Shown in pieces: positions 11,801-25,800 of a stretch of 64,000 nt of DNA (within the stretch, counting starts at the first letter, position 1; each line of letters starts with the position of its first letter). A model generated the notes under the pieces. The model ran no database searches. It was not told the origin of the DNA and saw nothing but the letters and a program-made list of their open reading frames with translations. This DNA comes from Lithospermum erythrorhizon. Its lineage: Eukaryota > Streptophyta > Magnoliopsida > Boraginales > Boraginaceae. Position numbers and translations under genes: made by a program. Location: assembly GCA_019722365.1 (NCBI GenBank), contig JADFUC010001326.1, forward strand, positions 248,001 through 312,000, read 5' to 3'.

Positions 11801-13297
11801 AAATCAACCTCGAGAAGAGATCTAATGTTAAACCAGATCATTGTCAATCCAACTATCTCACTGCACGTGTTGAACAAATTCTACGAAACAATAATAATGT
11901 TACAACCGAACTCGATAAAGAATATCGGAATCCAAATTGCACGATTCTAAGACTCCATCATGTTAGCAATATAATAAGTGAGATGTGAGGAGATAAATAC
12001 ACAAGATGGACTATGTGAAGACGGGTCGATCTCTTTTGTCAAAACATGCTTTCCTCTAATACGGAACCAAAGAACGGGTTAACGCTCACGGACGGTAGAA
12101 TCGATCAATGCAACGCAAGAGAATCGCTATAATCGAAAGAAACGACGCTGAACCGGCACAAGCGCCCCAAGAACACAATATCATCGACACAAAGCCGATC
12201 TTTAAGAATAAGTCTCATGAACTGAAATGTCATCGTGTCAGACAAGGGTACGCGGATACACACAAGTGGAAGGAATTGATTTTGAAGAAACATTTGCACC
12301 AGTTTCCAGACTAAAATCAATCAAACTACTACTAGCTCTTGCATGTCTTTTGAAATTTAAGCTGTATCAAATGGATGTCAAGACTGCCTTTTTAAATGGA
12401 ATTGTCCAAAAAGAGGTTTATGTAGAACAACCTAAAGGCTTCGAGGACACCACCAAAGCTGATCATGTACAAACCGAAAAGGCTCAGATGGGCCGAACAA
12501 AGCCTCCAAGAGTACGGTATGAAAGCGTTGACTCTTTTTAAAGTTAACGGGTAATGCTCGAGGGGAGTTTACATCACTCTTTTCATATAAAAAGAAAGTT
12601 AACTAGTCGACGGTCGCCGATATATGCGGATGACATTATTTTGGGGAGTTGCTGCACTTAATCGGTAAAACAATTTGTTAAAACAAACGGAGGCCGAATT
12701 CGAGACGAGTACGATAGAGAACTTAAATATTTTCGGGGATTCGTGGATAAACCAAATGGAGGATAGCATTTTCATCTCTCAATCCAAGTACGCAAAGAAC
12801 ATCGCTGAAGAAGCCTGTCCGAATCGCCAGAAAACCAAAGAACACCACTACCACTCATGTCAAGATTACTAGTGATGAAGATGGAAAAGAAGTTTCGATG
12901 TCAAGAACTATAGAAATAATGACAAAGTCTACTTTATCTAACAACAAGAGGCCGACATTGCTCATTCTTTATGAGCCATGATATCGCCGCTTCCCAAGGA
13001 AAGTCATTTGATCCTCAGAAAGAGAATCATCAAATATGCGTTCTTTCAACCATGGATTACCGTATACCTTTCGATACTAATAACCTTTCAGATGATAAGC
13101 ACGCGATTTAAACCGCGTGAATGCCGAGGATGGGAAAGAGTACTCGAGGATGTTTTCTTTCGAAATAACTCGTAAATGCACCCGCAGAAGTAACTCGTAT
13201 CACTATCAACCGTCAGTTCGAATATATTGCCGCCGCAGCGGTTGTACTCAATTATCGCGGGACGAAGCAGACGCCGAGGAATGATATCAAATCTAGG
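8875..13297 (+). pseudogene. Copia gag-pol remnant
   Basis: The coding remains are in pieces. A zinc-knuckle-like 'YHCRKKGHI' lies near 10452. The integrase end with 'FHIFGS' and 'GYS' is at about 11615-11720. The reverse transcriptase segment at about 12272-12450 has 'FEETFAPVSRL' and 'YQMDVKTAFLNG'. The catalytic 'YADD' is at 12623-12634. 'ISQSKYAKN' follows near 12775, and the RNase H 'EYIAAA' motif is near 13220. These are diagnostic of Ty1/Copia. Numerous stops and frame changes separate them, so no functional polyprotein can be made. The nested Gypsy element breaks the sequence shortly after the RNase H motif. Confidence 0.85.
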
Positions 13298-15656
13298 TGT
13301 TATCAAATAACTCATGCCCGGTATAAGTATTATTTTAATATTATTTTGGTAGAAATGTTGTATGTTCGGGGAAAGGTTTTGTTAAACCGGCATTTGAAGT
13401 TTTGAAACAAAGAAAAACCAAACGTGGACTTAACACTTTATTAAATATCTACTACCAACTCTCCTTCCCACTATTCAAAGATCATCCAAAACACACCAAA
13501 CCCCCTTCCTCATTCAAGTACGTAAATTTTAAGTGGAAAAAAAAAAAATCAAGCCCTCCATTTTCTTCTTCCATCAAGGTTGCTCGCTCTATAAATTTGT
13601 TGAACATCTTCTCTCATCATCTTCTACATACCAAGGTGTTAGAAGTCTTTCAAGCTTTCAGGATACTTTCTTAAGTTATGGGAGAGTTGACTTTTAGCCA
13701 CTTTGGCTGACTTTGAATTTGTGACTTAATGGTATAGAGAAGTTTCATCTAAAACATGGATTAAGTGATTCGAGGTGATTATAATCATTTTTCGCAATAA
13801 ACGGCCATTTTCGAGAGTTCCTTTTCGTCAGTTTTTTCCCAAATTCCTTTAAATTTTATTATGACGCATTGACTTAATATAGTCAAGTTGAGTATAAGTT
13901 TTGATTTTTATGTGGATTGCGATTGCGTTGATTCGAGTCAAGTAAGTTTTAGTAAGATTTTGGGATTTTGATTAAAGATTGCGAGTAAAAGCGATAAATT
14001 AGTCGAGGAAAAATGATTTCTAGGCCGATTAAAATTGGTTTAAAATGTTAGTATTTCGATTAAGCAAGCTATCGATTATGGGCTATAGATAGATTTGTCA
14101 AATTATCAGAATTGGCTATCTAAACACGACACTAATCTATATACTTAAGCTTGGCAATTTGAATTCAAATGGTCAAAAGTTAGAAATCAATTAAAAATCG
14201 GAGTTAAAATAGTAGTAAAGCTTGTAATTGCACTGGACGGTGTTTCGGTTAAAGGAGTCAAAGGGAAGAGGCACGGACTAAATAACAGCGAGGCATATAT
14301 TATATCAAGTAGCCGGGCGTGAGTAATTATCTCACGGTGTAAATTAACTTATCAAATCGCTAACGATATACGTATGTAAATTTTGTGTTGGAGCATGGTC
14401 AATATGAATTACCGCTGAAGATGGATTGTATGTTGTTTCATGAAATATTAGGCTGCTTGAGCGGTTAGTCGCATTAGGATAAGCTGATTGGCCGTTTTGG
14501 TCATTTGATGTTAGCGTGTTATTTGGCCAGCTTGGCGCATTTACGAAGTCAGAGCATGAAGCCGATAATGTATTGCTGAAAGTTATATTATCCGTACTGC
14601 CTAATACCGGTATAAGCTGGTGTTTGCCTCGCACTGCTACGGCAGCATCAGCAATTTTGCGTCGACGGTGATAAGTTTCTCCCCGCAGTTTGGTGTTGAT
14701 TATATACGCATTCCTCGGTAAATCGGATTTATATCGAAATATCGAGTGTTTAAAGCGGTGTTGAATATCGTCGAGTTGATCGAGCTATTAACTGTGGCCG
14801 ATTGTCGAAATGGACTGAAATGCTTACTGGCCCGAATGTTGAGTCGATTGAAGTCAGTAGCTGATTTCAAGAGTACTGGCTTAAGCAAGTAGTCATGAGT
14901 CAACGGTTCACTGCGCTAGTCGTGATGTCTTATGGTGTCGTTCATGTGAGTAGAGTCGCGACTCATTCTTTATTATTTTCATTGATTTCATTAAACGATG
15001 ACATTATTTTTATTGTCCTTACGAAATATTTATGTTAGTCAATTTAGCCTATAAATTTTATGTATTTCGATAATGAATTCACTAATGACTGCTATATTAT
15101 ACCTTGCTGTGCCAACAACTGTATTACTCATTTATCCCATGCCAGAATTAATTATTCTAATTACACTAAAGTCAGAGCTGTTAATTTCACTCCTTGGTAT
15201 AAAAAGATTCACTAAGCTCTTCGCAGCCTTACACCCTTTTTCAAGCATGGGCGGTATTTTTATTTCGCGGCGCTGCCGATGCGTGGCGCATGCTTTTCGG
15301 GCTCGCTCGGTCGATCGTGCTCTGTAGCCTAGCAATGGCGGCAGAGATCCTCGCCATTTTCTTGTCGTTGTTTGTTTATCAGAAGTTCTATTCTCTATTT
15401 GTTGCTGTTTCATTTTATTGGGTCGTATGTCGATATTTTGTACTTTCGCCGCTTGTTGTATATATAGGGTTATGCTGCTGTGGTTGTGAAACACCACGAC
15501 GGATCATTTTCTTAAAATCGCTTCTTTCGATGATTCTTGTTTTATCGTTCATTTCTATTGTGGGCGTTTTTAAATTTTGAGTCGTCCATCTAATCAAGCG
15601 ATCGTGTCCGTGATTTGACGATTCTAACCTGTGACGGCCGACTCGGCGGCCACATA
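13298..15656 (+). repeat. 5' LTR of the nested Gypsy element
   Basis: It matches 20483-22866 over its length with many small indels. Shared stretches include 'tatcaaataac', 'ctaccaactctccttc', 'cctctataaatttgttgaac' (or close variants), 'gaggtgattataatcatttt', 'aattaccgctgaa' and 'gacgattctaac'. The 'ctctataaatttgttgaac' segment (about 13587) contains a TATA-like box, which is plausible as the element promoter. Confidence 0.85.
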
Positions 15657-15660
15657 ATTT

Positions 15661-15673
15661 TGGTATCGTAGCC
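15661..15673 (+). other. Primer-binding site of the nested Gypsy element
   Basis: 'tggtatcgtagcc' follows the 5' LTR end and differs by two bases from the tRNA-iMet site TGGTATCAGAGCC. The second Gypsy element has a related 'tggcacgtagcc' at the same relative place, which supports the assignment. Confidence 0.7.
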
Positions 15674-18600
15674 GCAGTTTCGACATTCAAAGTGTCTGGC
15701 ACAGGCCTATCTCGCTTGTTTTCTCCGAGTTGTTTTGGGTCGAGTCTTTTCTTGGAGGCTCAAGTCTTTTCTTTCATTTTTCTAGACCGCCGGTGATGTC
15801 ACCGGTAGTGACGCACATAGCCGACTCCGCGCCACGAAGGCGCCTCGAGGTAAACCGAGGGTACCAACCGGAGGTGAATGTGAGGCGGTGCATTTAGCCG
15901 ATAGAGTCAAAGTGACGAGAATCGATCCAGCAAGCGGAACAACAGTTCCGGAGTACATCCCGATCCCCAGCCGATCCTATCACAAGGATAAGGCAGAAAT
16001 TGGAGAGGATCTCGCATGTGCAATGGAAGCACAGTGACAAGATGAGGTCGAGTTCTCGTGAAGAAGCCTTTTGATCAAGCAGTTATGGTATCCCCGAATT
16101 CTATGGAGTCAGTACTCCTATCGAAGCGACTGGTTCAGTCCGAGATATGGAGACTACATTTGAGCCACGGGCACGTAGGCGCAGCCTTAATGGTCGCTTA
16201 CCACGACGACTTCCACATGGCACACGCGACCCACAAGTAACTGCGCCTATCCTCGATCGCTAGAGAGTAGGATCCGTGTCTTCTGGGAGCCGCTTTTGTA
16301 GAGCTGCTCGAGAATCCATCAACTGAAAATCTATATATGGCCGCCTGAGAGATTTGATTTGAGTGTCGACTGCATGAAGATTCGCTGATCAAGACGGTAG
16401 ACTCCGCTAATGAGTTGCCGCCACTCCCACTGCATATCCGAATGGTGCCAAGATTGGTGAGAGATTCTCGCGACGTTGGCACGGAAACCGCCACCGCATC
16501 ATTGATGACTTTCGCTAGCTTTCACGAAAGCCGGTGAACGCCAGATCGGGGCGTCGACGGAGTTACCGAGCCGGCTAGCCGGGGCGAAGAGTGGGACGAC
16601 AGTGAGACAGCTAGTCCCCGCGGACCTTCTGGGCTTGAGATTTCGTGAGGAGGGCGGCCCAAATAGACTCGGCCTGTGTCGTGAGCTCTGGCCTAACGCA
16701 CTGCTTGTTCGTCCGAAGCTATAGCTTCTTCTACACCAAGATCGCCTCGCTAGATCTAGTGGATTTCGTGGAGTAACACTGAGTTCCTGGGCGACACGAT
16801 GCTTCCGCTGTGGGTCGATCAATATAGAGAAAAACACTTTCCGTTGTCGTAGCTGACATCTGCGAGGGATTGCCCCCCGGCTTTTCCGTAGAGCCGCGCG
16901 CTTAGTACATCTTCACTCAGCTCAATCCACGAAAGTATATCGGGGCCAGCAGCGGACGCTGAGGCCGATCGCTGGAGTCGAGGCCATCAGAACGCAGTCT
17001 CTAGAAAGTGCCTGTGAGCTGTACTCAGAAAAGCCGTATTCATGCAGCCACCGCTGGTGAGCGAGGATCTCCTAGAGTCGCGATGTAATTCCTCGTTATT
17101 ATGCGATTCCAGGCTGCTAACTCATTCATTTATTTCTCTGAATTTTGTTGATAGTTTACCTTTATGCTCTGAGTCTTTAATTTGTTCCACTCTCATATCC
17201 CCGACACCAAGAGAGGTCAATCGAGGTTGTATACGTATATAAAGATTGTCCTCGAGTGTAGATAATTAGTTGCTGCTGCGCACCTATTTCCATTGAAGTT
17301 AGCACTTTGATCTTATCTCGGGGTAATGGATCGCCTAGAGACATCATGCCAAGATCGACCGCCACGTAAAGGAGATTATCTTCATGAAAGTACTGCACTG
17401 TGAGATTCGCTTGTGGGTGTTAGGAAGATCCTACCATCGAAGTTTCATTTCAACACTGAGGCTGTGAAGTTGACAAGAAGGTCGGTCAGTTTCTCGGATA
17501 CGCGGTCGACTCGGGAGAGCAGGCGAGAGCATCGAGGATGTTCGTGTCGTCTCGCGAGTATTTTGATGTTTTTCTCCCGAGGATCTCGCCAAAGTTTACC
17601 GCCACGGAGCGGAGTTTTCTTTTATCGCGTAGCTCTGTATTGCGTCGATTTCTATTACGCCGTGATAACGCTCCAAAGAAGTTGAAAGTCAGCTAAGACT
17701 CGCCATGTGAACCGCCGATAAACGGTTCATCGCATCGGTGCCAAGCTTCTCCATGGGTGCACCCGCTTTGTTTGCGGAAGCTACAGCATGGTACGCTGAG
17801 GTCAGATAGACTACAAGTACTAATAAGGCGACTATCAAGAACCGTTATCCATTGCCGAGGATAGATGATCTATTTGACCAGTTGAGGGACGCCAAGGTGT
17901 TTTCGAAGATTGATTTGAGATCCGGTTATCACCAGTTGAGGATCAAAGAGAGTGACATTCCGAAATCAGCCTTTCGATCTCGGTATGGGCAATTCACGAG
18001 TTTATGAAGTGTACGCCATTCAATGACTTACGCACCGCAGCATTCATGGATTTGATTTAATCTAAAGTTCGAGTCGGATAACTTCATGATTTTGTTCATC
18101 GATGATATTCCTCATCTACTCGAGTGGCGGTGAGGAGCACGGTGAGACACTTCATAAAGCGGCGTTGGGGAGGCATTGGTATCGGCACAGGTACGCCAAG
18201 CACTAAGTGTGAATTCTAGTCGAAAAAGGTACACCTCTTTGGGGCCATGCCAGTATCAAAGTAGGTATTTGCAAGGGATCCCCAAAAGGTGGAGGCCGTG
18301 GAATAATTGGGAGCACTCACCTGTCACATGTAAGCTGCGAGCTTGCCTGGGCCGGGTATTACAGAGGTTTATCAGACTTCTCGCCGATCATGATTCTACA
18401 CCAAAGCTTGACCGTAGGTGTTCTTTTTTATTTCGGATTTAGGATCATGAGAAATTGCAGAGTCAAGCTTTCAAGGAGTCAAGGCAAAGCGACTACTACA
18501 CCGTTTTGGCCTTACCATCCCAAGGTTCCGGTGGTTATGTGATATACGACGCTAACAATTGCGGGTCAGTCAAGCAATATTGATACGTGACGGGAATGAT

Positions 18601-20482
18601 AGCTTACGCTTCTACGCTGAAGAATCACAGAGAATTACCCGACTCCACAATCTTGATTTGCCGATTGCTCATACCGGTCATGAGGCATTACTCAGATGTG
18701 TTGATGCCGATTTACACCGATCATAAGAAATAAGATTCCCACTGCAGGTACCTCGAATTCGCGTGCGGCAGATACGGATTGAAGTTTATGTTTAATTACG
18801 ATGTGATTATCGAGTATCTCACGGGGAAGCAACGCTGTAGTGTATGCCTGAGTCGGAAGTAAGTGCAAAAGAATCCAAAGCGTGTAGATGAAAACAAATT
18901 GAGTCGATCTTAAGGTCAGTGGCGACATGAAGTCATGGCTCACGCTAAGGTTCGACCACTCTTTTGATCGAATTTTGCAGCTTCTCAAAGAAATAGATGA
19001 GAAATTGCTGCACATTATTAAAGGCTTAATAATGAGTAGATCGGATTTTCATGGGTCGATGATAGCTGGAGTTTCTGAGTACGAACGGTAGGCTGTTCGT
19101 GCCGCATTCGAGGAGTCACAGCGAGATTCTTGACGAGGCTCATAATGCTCCTTATAAGATGCATCTGCAGCACGCCGACTCCTCGAGGTTGGTTTATTGC
19201 GGCCCGGAATGAAAAGAGATTTTCGCGTAGCTCAGGGCGAGGTGTTTGGTCTGTCACCGGCAAAGTATCGAAGATGTAATAATTCCTCAGAGGATCGCTG
19301 GCAGCCCACTTCCGATTCCCCGAATGGACGCCATAACATCACCATGGACTTCTTTATTCGTGACTTCCTGGGATCGCCAAGGCAACGAATGGAGCTCAAA
19401 GCGATCGTGGATGATTGTCAAGTCCGCCACTTTCTACCCATTAAATCGACCGACGACCCGGCAGAGGCTGGCCAAGTATTTTATGCCGACCGACAAGTAG
19501 ACAGGCTGGGTTCCAAAGGTTTATCTCCGACCGTGACGCTACGTTTACTTCAATATTTTGGAGGGGTTTTCAAGAGGCTGGAAACTGCAGCTGGTGTTGC
19601 ACTCTTCCATCCCTGCATGTACGGGCAATCGGCAGTGACGCATCTTTACTGAGGATACGCGCCTCGAGCGCAATTCCGAGTTTCTCGTGAGCCTGGGAGC
19701 GACGAGTTGCCTAAGATGGAGTTCACAAGAGATAATAATAGTTTTCACGCTAAGACGCACGCAATCTCTTTCGAGCGCTATACGGGCGAAAGTGTCGAAC
19801 CCGCCTCGCTAGGAACGGAGTTCGAGCAGGTTTATGGTTCCAAGTTGAAAGGTCGCGGAGAGGATCAAGTCGACACAACAACACCTCGCACAGTGTAAGA
19901 AATACGCCGATCGCCGCCGGGCGGACTTGTCTTTCAAGTCGCGAACGGTGTTTTTAGATATCTCTACGTGAGCGGGTAACGCGGTTCGGGAAGCGAGTGG
20001 AAGTTGAGTCCCCTGCTTATACGAACCGCTTGAGATTTTGGGCGAGAGCGGGATCCGTAGCTTATTATTTGCTGTTTCCGGATTGGATAGAATTCATACG
20101 TATTCCACGTGTTCGCTTTCTGAGGCGTGACGCGCAAGGCGTTCGGACGACCTCACATTCTTAGCTCGGCACTGGGCTGAACTCGAGGAGATCTTTTACC
20201 TCTGAGAGCAGTTTCATTACATTTCCTTGACCTGAAGGAAAGTATCGAGAAACAAGGTAGGCCTGGGTGAAAGTGTCATGGAGGAATCAACGCATAGAGC
20301 TCTATTACTTTATTACTTCAGGATTTATTACTTAAGAGTCATTACCCGCAACTTTTCGTAAAGAGGTTACCGTTGTAATTGTTTTTATTTTATGTGTCAT
20401 ATGTCTCATGCTGCATTAAGTTGTTTCTTCCGTGGTAGTCGAAAGGACTAAATTTCTGAGGAAGAAATTTTTTATTAGCGGG
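15674..20482 (+). pseudogene. Gypsy gag-pol remnant
   Basis: The clearest stretch is the reverse transcriptase at 17831-18007, with '[16 protein letters not shown]', '[15 protein letters not shown]' and '[10 protein letters not shown]', ending at an in-frame TGA. The catalytic 'FIDDI' is at 18095-18109. An RNase H 'YTDHK' motif is near 18713. The integrase follows, with 'PGMKRDF' near 19202, an 'IPEW' then 'MDF' equivalent near 19310-19355, 'RHFLPIK' near 19430 and 'LPKMEF' near 19710. The GC content is higher than in nearby genes. A chromodomain-like tail near 20240-20280 is possible but not secure. Multiple frameshifts make this non-functional. Confidence 0.85.
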
Positions 20483-22866
20483 TATCAAATAACCCGCTAC
20501 GTATAAAGATATTTTAATATCAAGCCAGGGTGTAAATAAGTGTAATGCTCGAAGCCGCGTTAAACCAAGATGAAGTTTTCAAACCGCAAACCAAACGGAC
20601 TTAACATTACTAAATATCTACCACCAACTCTCCTTCTTCCCACTATTCATCATCATCCAAACACACCAACCCCTTCCTCATTCAAGGCGGTCGAAATTTC
20701 CTTAAGTGGAAAAAATTGCTCCCTCCATTTTTCTTCTCTTCCATTTGCCGCTGCCTCTATAAATTTGTTGAACATTTCTCCTCATCATCTTCTACACACC
20801 AAGCAAAAGAAAAGTTCGTTTTGTGATATTTTCTTAAGTTATGGAGAGAGTTGACTTTTTGGGCTTGACTTTTGTCGACTTTGAATTTGGTGACTTTAAA
20901 CGGTATGGTGTTTCATCTAAACATGGATTAAGTGATTTGAGGTGATTATAATCATTTTTTGGGGTTGAAATGCTGATTTTGAGAGTTCCTTTCTTATCAA
21001 GTTTTTCCCAAATTCCTTTAAATTTTATTACGATGTTATTGGACTTAATATAGTTATTTTGGAGTATAAGTTTTGATTTTTAAGGTGGATCGCAGATTAC
21101 GCTGATTCGAATGTAAGGTGCCGAAGAAGATGGGGATTTTGATTAAAGATTGTTATAAAAGGATAAATTAGTTTGAGGAAAATGATTTCTAAAGTTGATT
21201 AAAAATTGGTTTAAAAATGTTAGTATTTTGGTTAAGGCTGGCCGCCAAGGCTTAGACAGATTTGTTGAAATTGGCTTATCAGAATTTGGCTATCTAAACA
21301 CGACATTAATCTATATACTTAAGTTGGCAATTTGTAACTAAATGGCTAAAAAGTTAGGAAAATTGAATTAAAATCGAGTTAAAATAGTAGTGTTGTAATT
21401 GCAATTGATCATGCTTCGTTAAAGTGAGCTTCGGGGAAGAGACGGACTAAATAGCGGTATATATTATATCATAAATTTCCAAGTAAAGAATTATCTCACG
21501 GTGTAAATTAATCCTACCAAATCGCGAATGTATATATTTATGTATATTTTTGTGTCATATATGGTTGAATATGAATTACCGCTGAAAGTAATGGATTGTA
21601 TGTCAAGCTTGTGAGTTATTAGGCGCTTGAGGCGGCTGAAGTCAGATAGATAAGTTGATTTCGGTCAAGCTTTTGGTCATTTTGATGTTGTGGTGTTTCA
21701 TTTGGCCGAAGCTGATGCATTTTACGAGTTGTATATGAGTTGACGATGTATGTCGAGTTATATTATCCGTAATTGCCTAATACCTCGTATGTTTGGTGTT
21801 TTTGCCTCAGCCAAGCTACGAGTATCATTAGCTTATGTCGACGGGATAAGTTTCTCCTCGCGTGCCGAGGTTGATTATACATTCGCCAGAAACTGGATTT
21901 ATAATGAGTTGATTGAAAAGTTTAAAGCGAGGTTTAATGTCGAGTTGATTGAGCCGTTTTAATTGTGGCCTGATTGCTGAGTTGATTGAAAGCCATGAAG
22001 CCGCGGGGTTCTACCGTCAGCTGATTGAAAGTTATAGTTGTGGGATTTGAGTAAGCATTAGTGTCATTGGCAGAGTTGGGTGAGTCGATGGTCTACTAGG
22101 TTAGTCGCGATGTCTTATGGCGCTGTTCATAGAAAGGTAGCCAAAGGACTCATTTCGGGGTATTATTGTTACCGATTTCAAGTGGAAACGTATGATTATC
22201 ATTTTTATTGTCCTTACAGAATATTTATGTTAGTCAATGAGCCTATAAATTTATGTATTTTGGACAATGAATTCACTAATGACTTATATTATGGCCTTAC
22301 ATCAGACAACAACTGTAATACTCATCTACCATATGCGGAATTAATTATTCTTAATTATACTAAGCAGAGCGCTGTTAATTTCACTCTCGAGATAAGATCT
22401 ACTAAGCTTCGCAGTTTTACACCCTTTTCGCTATATGCATTTTATTTGTGCCAGTTGACAGTGGTGTTTTCTTATGTTTTAGTATTTCTTGTCTGCTCAG
22501 GTAACCGCTCCTTAGTGCCTAAAGTACAAGATCGGGTGGTCAAGATCCTCACAATCTTGTTGTCTTTATCAGAGTTGGATATATAAATTGTTTATTATTT
22601 CGAAATTTCTACCGTGAATGTTAAGTGACATTTTGTACTAGGGAGATTGCTTGTATTCAAAGTTGTATTCTCGTTATTTGTGTGGTTAAAATTAATGATG
22701 GATTTATTTTCTTAAAACTATCATTTTCAGATGTTTCTTATTTTGACTGTTTATATAAGTGACAGCTGGTCTTTTAAACTGAGTCATCCATTTTGCGGGA
22801 CTCGGTGTCCGTGGATTTTGACGATTCTAACTCAGCGGCCGACCTCAAGGTCGTTACACCATAACA
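20483..22866 (+). repeat. 3' LTR of the nested Gypsy element
   Basis: It is homologous to 13298-15656 (see that entry) and ends near 'gttacaccataaca'. The purine-rich 'gaggaagaaa' just upstream (about 20458-20467) is a candidate polypurine tract. Confidence 0.83.
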
Positions 22867-25800
22867 CTCCTCCATGTGAGCCAAGTGTTACGCATACTGG
22901 ATGGCCAATGGCTCCACCTATTTTTGAAATCAGGGTTAACAATGAATTGATCAGATGTAGCTTTATCAAGAACGCTGTACGGCAGCTTTCTCTCTCACCA
23001 CTCACATACACTCAACCCACTCACACAATTTTCATTACCAATCACATACTCAAACTCTTCACATTCAAATCATCATCGTCCCAAAAATTCTTCCAAAATC
23101 CTTTACACCAACATCAAATTTCCTCTCTACAACAAAATGGTCAAAACAAGAGGAGGCATTTCTCGCACATAAAGAAAGACACGTAGGCACAAAAAGTCAA
23201 ATTCTTCAAGACCTAATGAGGTTAATGAAAAGCGGAGAACCCGCATTCTTCACCCATTCCTCCTTCACCAGACCAACACAAGGAAGTTTCGACCAAGAAA
23301 CCTGATGTCTTGTTGTTGCCATGGAAGGACAATGTTGTTTCAAAGAATCAAGCTTCGGAGCCTAAAGTTGATTCTCAAGCACAATGGAGTATTACGTATA
23401 GAGATTGGTATTTATGTCCTCCCAAATGTGATGATAATCAGTGTGTAATCCTAATCCTGATTCTATTTCAACTGAGAAAGTTGCTAGTACAGAAACCCTA
23501 ATTAGCCCAATTGGGGAAAATCAGGACGATAGAAATATAAAATCTAAATACGTAGTTAGAGTTAAGCAAAATTATAGAGAATGTTAACCCTAAGAAGGTG
23601 TGTCTGACTTGTTGAATGTTCAACCAAACACAAGGACACTTCAATTGAGACCATTTAGTCCGTTAAGAAAGTCGAGTTCGATTAACCCCATTGTGGCTGA
23701 AATTTTAGATGGGTTAAAGAATGCTGGAAGGTGGAGGATTAAGAGGTTTGAAAACAAAAGGCACATGTTCGATATTTTCCTGTAACCTATCCAAATCAAG
23801 TGATACAAGGATGATTTCGAGAAAAAGATCAAGATGATGAGGTTGTGATTGTGTCTTCATAGCCTATATGACGCCCTGGGAGGGGGCGAATAAGTGACAA
23901 GAGGTCGCTGACCGCTGAATTTATACAAACTTTAATATTAAGTTTCACTGCTAATACGACTTTTAAGAATTTGTGAAACAAATGCTAAATATGCTAAAGT
24001 AATATTAACACCCTCAAAACGAATCCTAGATAAAAGATAAAACAATAAAATGATCTAGCAATCACAGGGCAAATAAACATCCAAACTCATTTTGATTTAA
24101 TTGATGAAACTTGTTCTATCAATATATCAAGTGAATTCAATTATACGACATATTCAATTAGCGCATAAATTAACATATACAATAGAATCCTATGAGCCCT
24201 ATCACAAACATAATATCAACAAAAAGATAAAGTGGTCAGGGATTAATCTAAAACTCGACACTTGTTTAACGAAGCTCGCAAACCTAGTGTCAATCTCTGG
24301 CTTTTCAACCTCGATTCGAAAAAGTAACCCGTATATATTATCCAAGTAACTCCTCTTGGCATACAAGCAAAGCTTCATCGAATATATACCATCTAAATAA
24401 ACCACTGTAATTCTCATCTGGGCCTACCAGCAACCACACCCGAGAAACCACTCTAGCAACTCAGAATTCACCTGGGCATCCAAGGTCTACAATTCAACCT
24501 TGAACAAATGTTCTAACCATAAATTACCTAGAACCTTCTAGCAATCTTGCTAGAATCACCTAACCACTTGAACATCCACTCAAGCAACTCCTGGAATACC
24601 ACCGAGCCGCTCAAGATTACACTAACCTTTGAACAACGCCTACTACACCACTGAACCGTCTAGCTATCTTTGCCAGAATACACACAATCGAGTTCACTTC
24701 CAAGCAAGAAACCTCCTACTGGTGAACCTGCGCTTAACCTTTTCTCAAAGAAAGTTTTACTCTTGTACATGATAATCCCTTAATGGATTAGATAAGAGTA
24801 TTACAATTTAAGCACAATTTATAACTCCTTACATTGAGTAGATATAACATTGAAGCTTGTTGAACTCCTTGTTGAGTAGATAAGACATTGAAGCTCTTGA
24901 ACTCCCCATTTGAGCATTTCATCAAACACCTTGAATGCTCTTTGTTTCCCATTTCTCATTTCAAAGTTTAGGCACAAACCAAACTCATTCTCTTTGATAA
25001 TCACAATTAAAGCTCATGTGTTTGAGAGATTTGGTGTTTTAAAGATGAGAAATAAGTATAAAACGTTTAGGATTGATTGGGGAAGAGTTGGGGAAGAATA
25101 GAAGTGTTGGGATTTTATAAAAGTTAAATCGAGGTCAAACGATAAAAAATCTGACTAATTTCTGACCCAACGGCTCCAAAGAACGTCTCCCCAAATGAAA
25201 TTTACACGAAAATACTCAAAACTCTTGAACACAAAGCTTCTTAAATGCACCTGTAACGGCCTGGGTAACGGCTGTCAGAATGTTCTAATTTAAAAACTCA
25301 TTTTCCGCTTCGATATAACTCCGATTTACGATTCAAAAAGCTGCTGTAAAGATATTTTGAAACCCTTTTAATAAAATGTGATATAAAATCCCAGTTTTAT
25401 AAATACTTAGATTTTCAAAACATTTTCTTTGACAAATATTCTTAAAAATATCGAACGGTTAAGTTCTTTGTCAAAAATGATTCGAAAAATATCTCTAAAT
25501 AAGAACTTCAATCAAGATCAAGAAAAGAAATTAGAGTAATATTCAAGCCATAACTTTACCTAGTTCCTTGGCTTGATTCCAAGGCCGGCTCTTCCGATCT
25601 TGATTCTCTTCTCGTAGTTCTCTGCTCTGGTCCTTTCAGCTTAATCGATGAATGGACGATCTTCTTCTTCATCGCCATTCTTCACTTTGAAGTCAGCAGA
25701 TGGTCGATGCTTCTTCATCACCATACTTATCTTTTGGTATCAGATTCTCACCTTCAAGCCTACGACAATTCTTCATTCTCTTCCATGCCTCGATCTTATG

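Larger units (their letters stand above)
13298..22866 (+). mobile_element. Ty3/Gypsy chromovirus-like (Tekay/Del-type) retrotransposon nested in the Copia element
   Basis: Homologous LTRs of about 2.4 kb (13298-15656 and 20483-22866) flank about 4.8 kb of pol-bearing interior. The reverse transcriptase, RNase H and integrase order and the motifs are Gypsy type. The element sits downstream of the RNase H remnant of the Copia element in the same orientation. The LTRs begin with TGTTATCAAATAAC or a mutated form of it. No clear 5-bp target-site duplication was seen. The reading frames are broken. The lineage is inferred from the long LTRs and pol motifs; a chromodomain was not confirmed. Confidence 0.82.

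Noticed and set aside
16198..16837. Long minus-strand frames in the GC-rich part of the nested Gypsy element
   Set aside because: Antisense to gag-pol remnants; no domain recognised.
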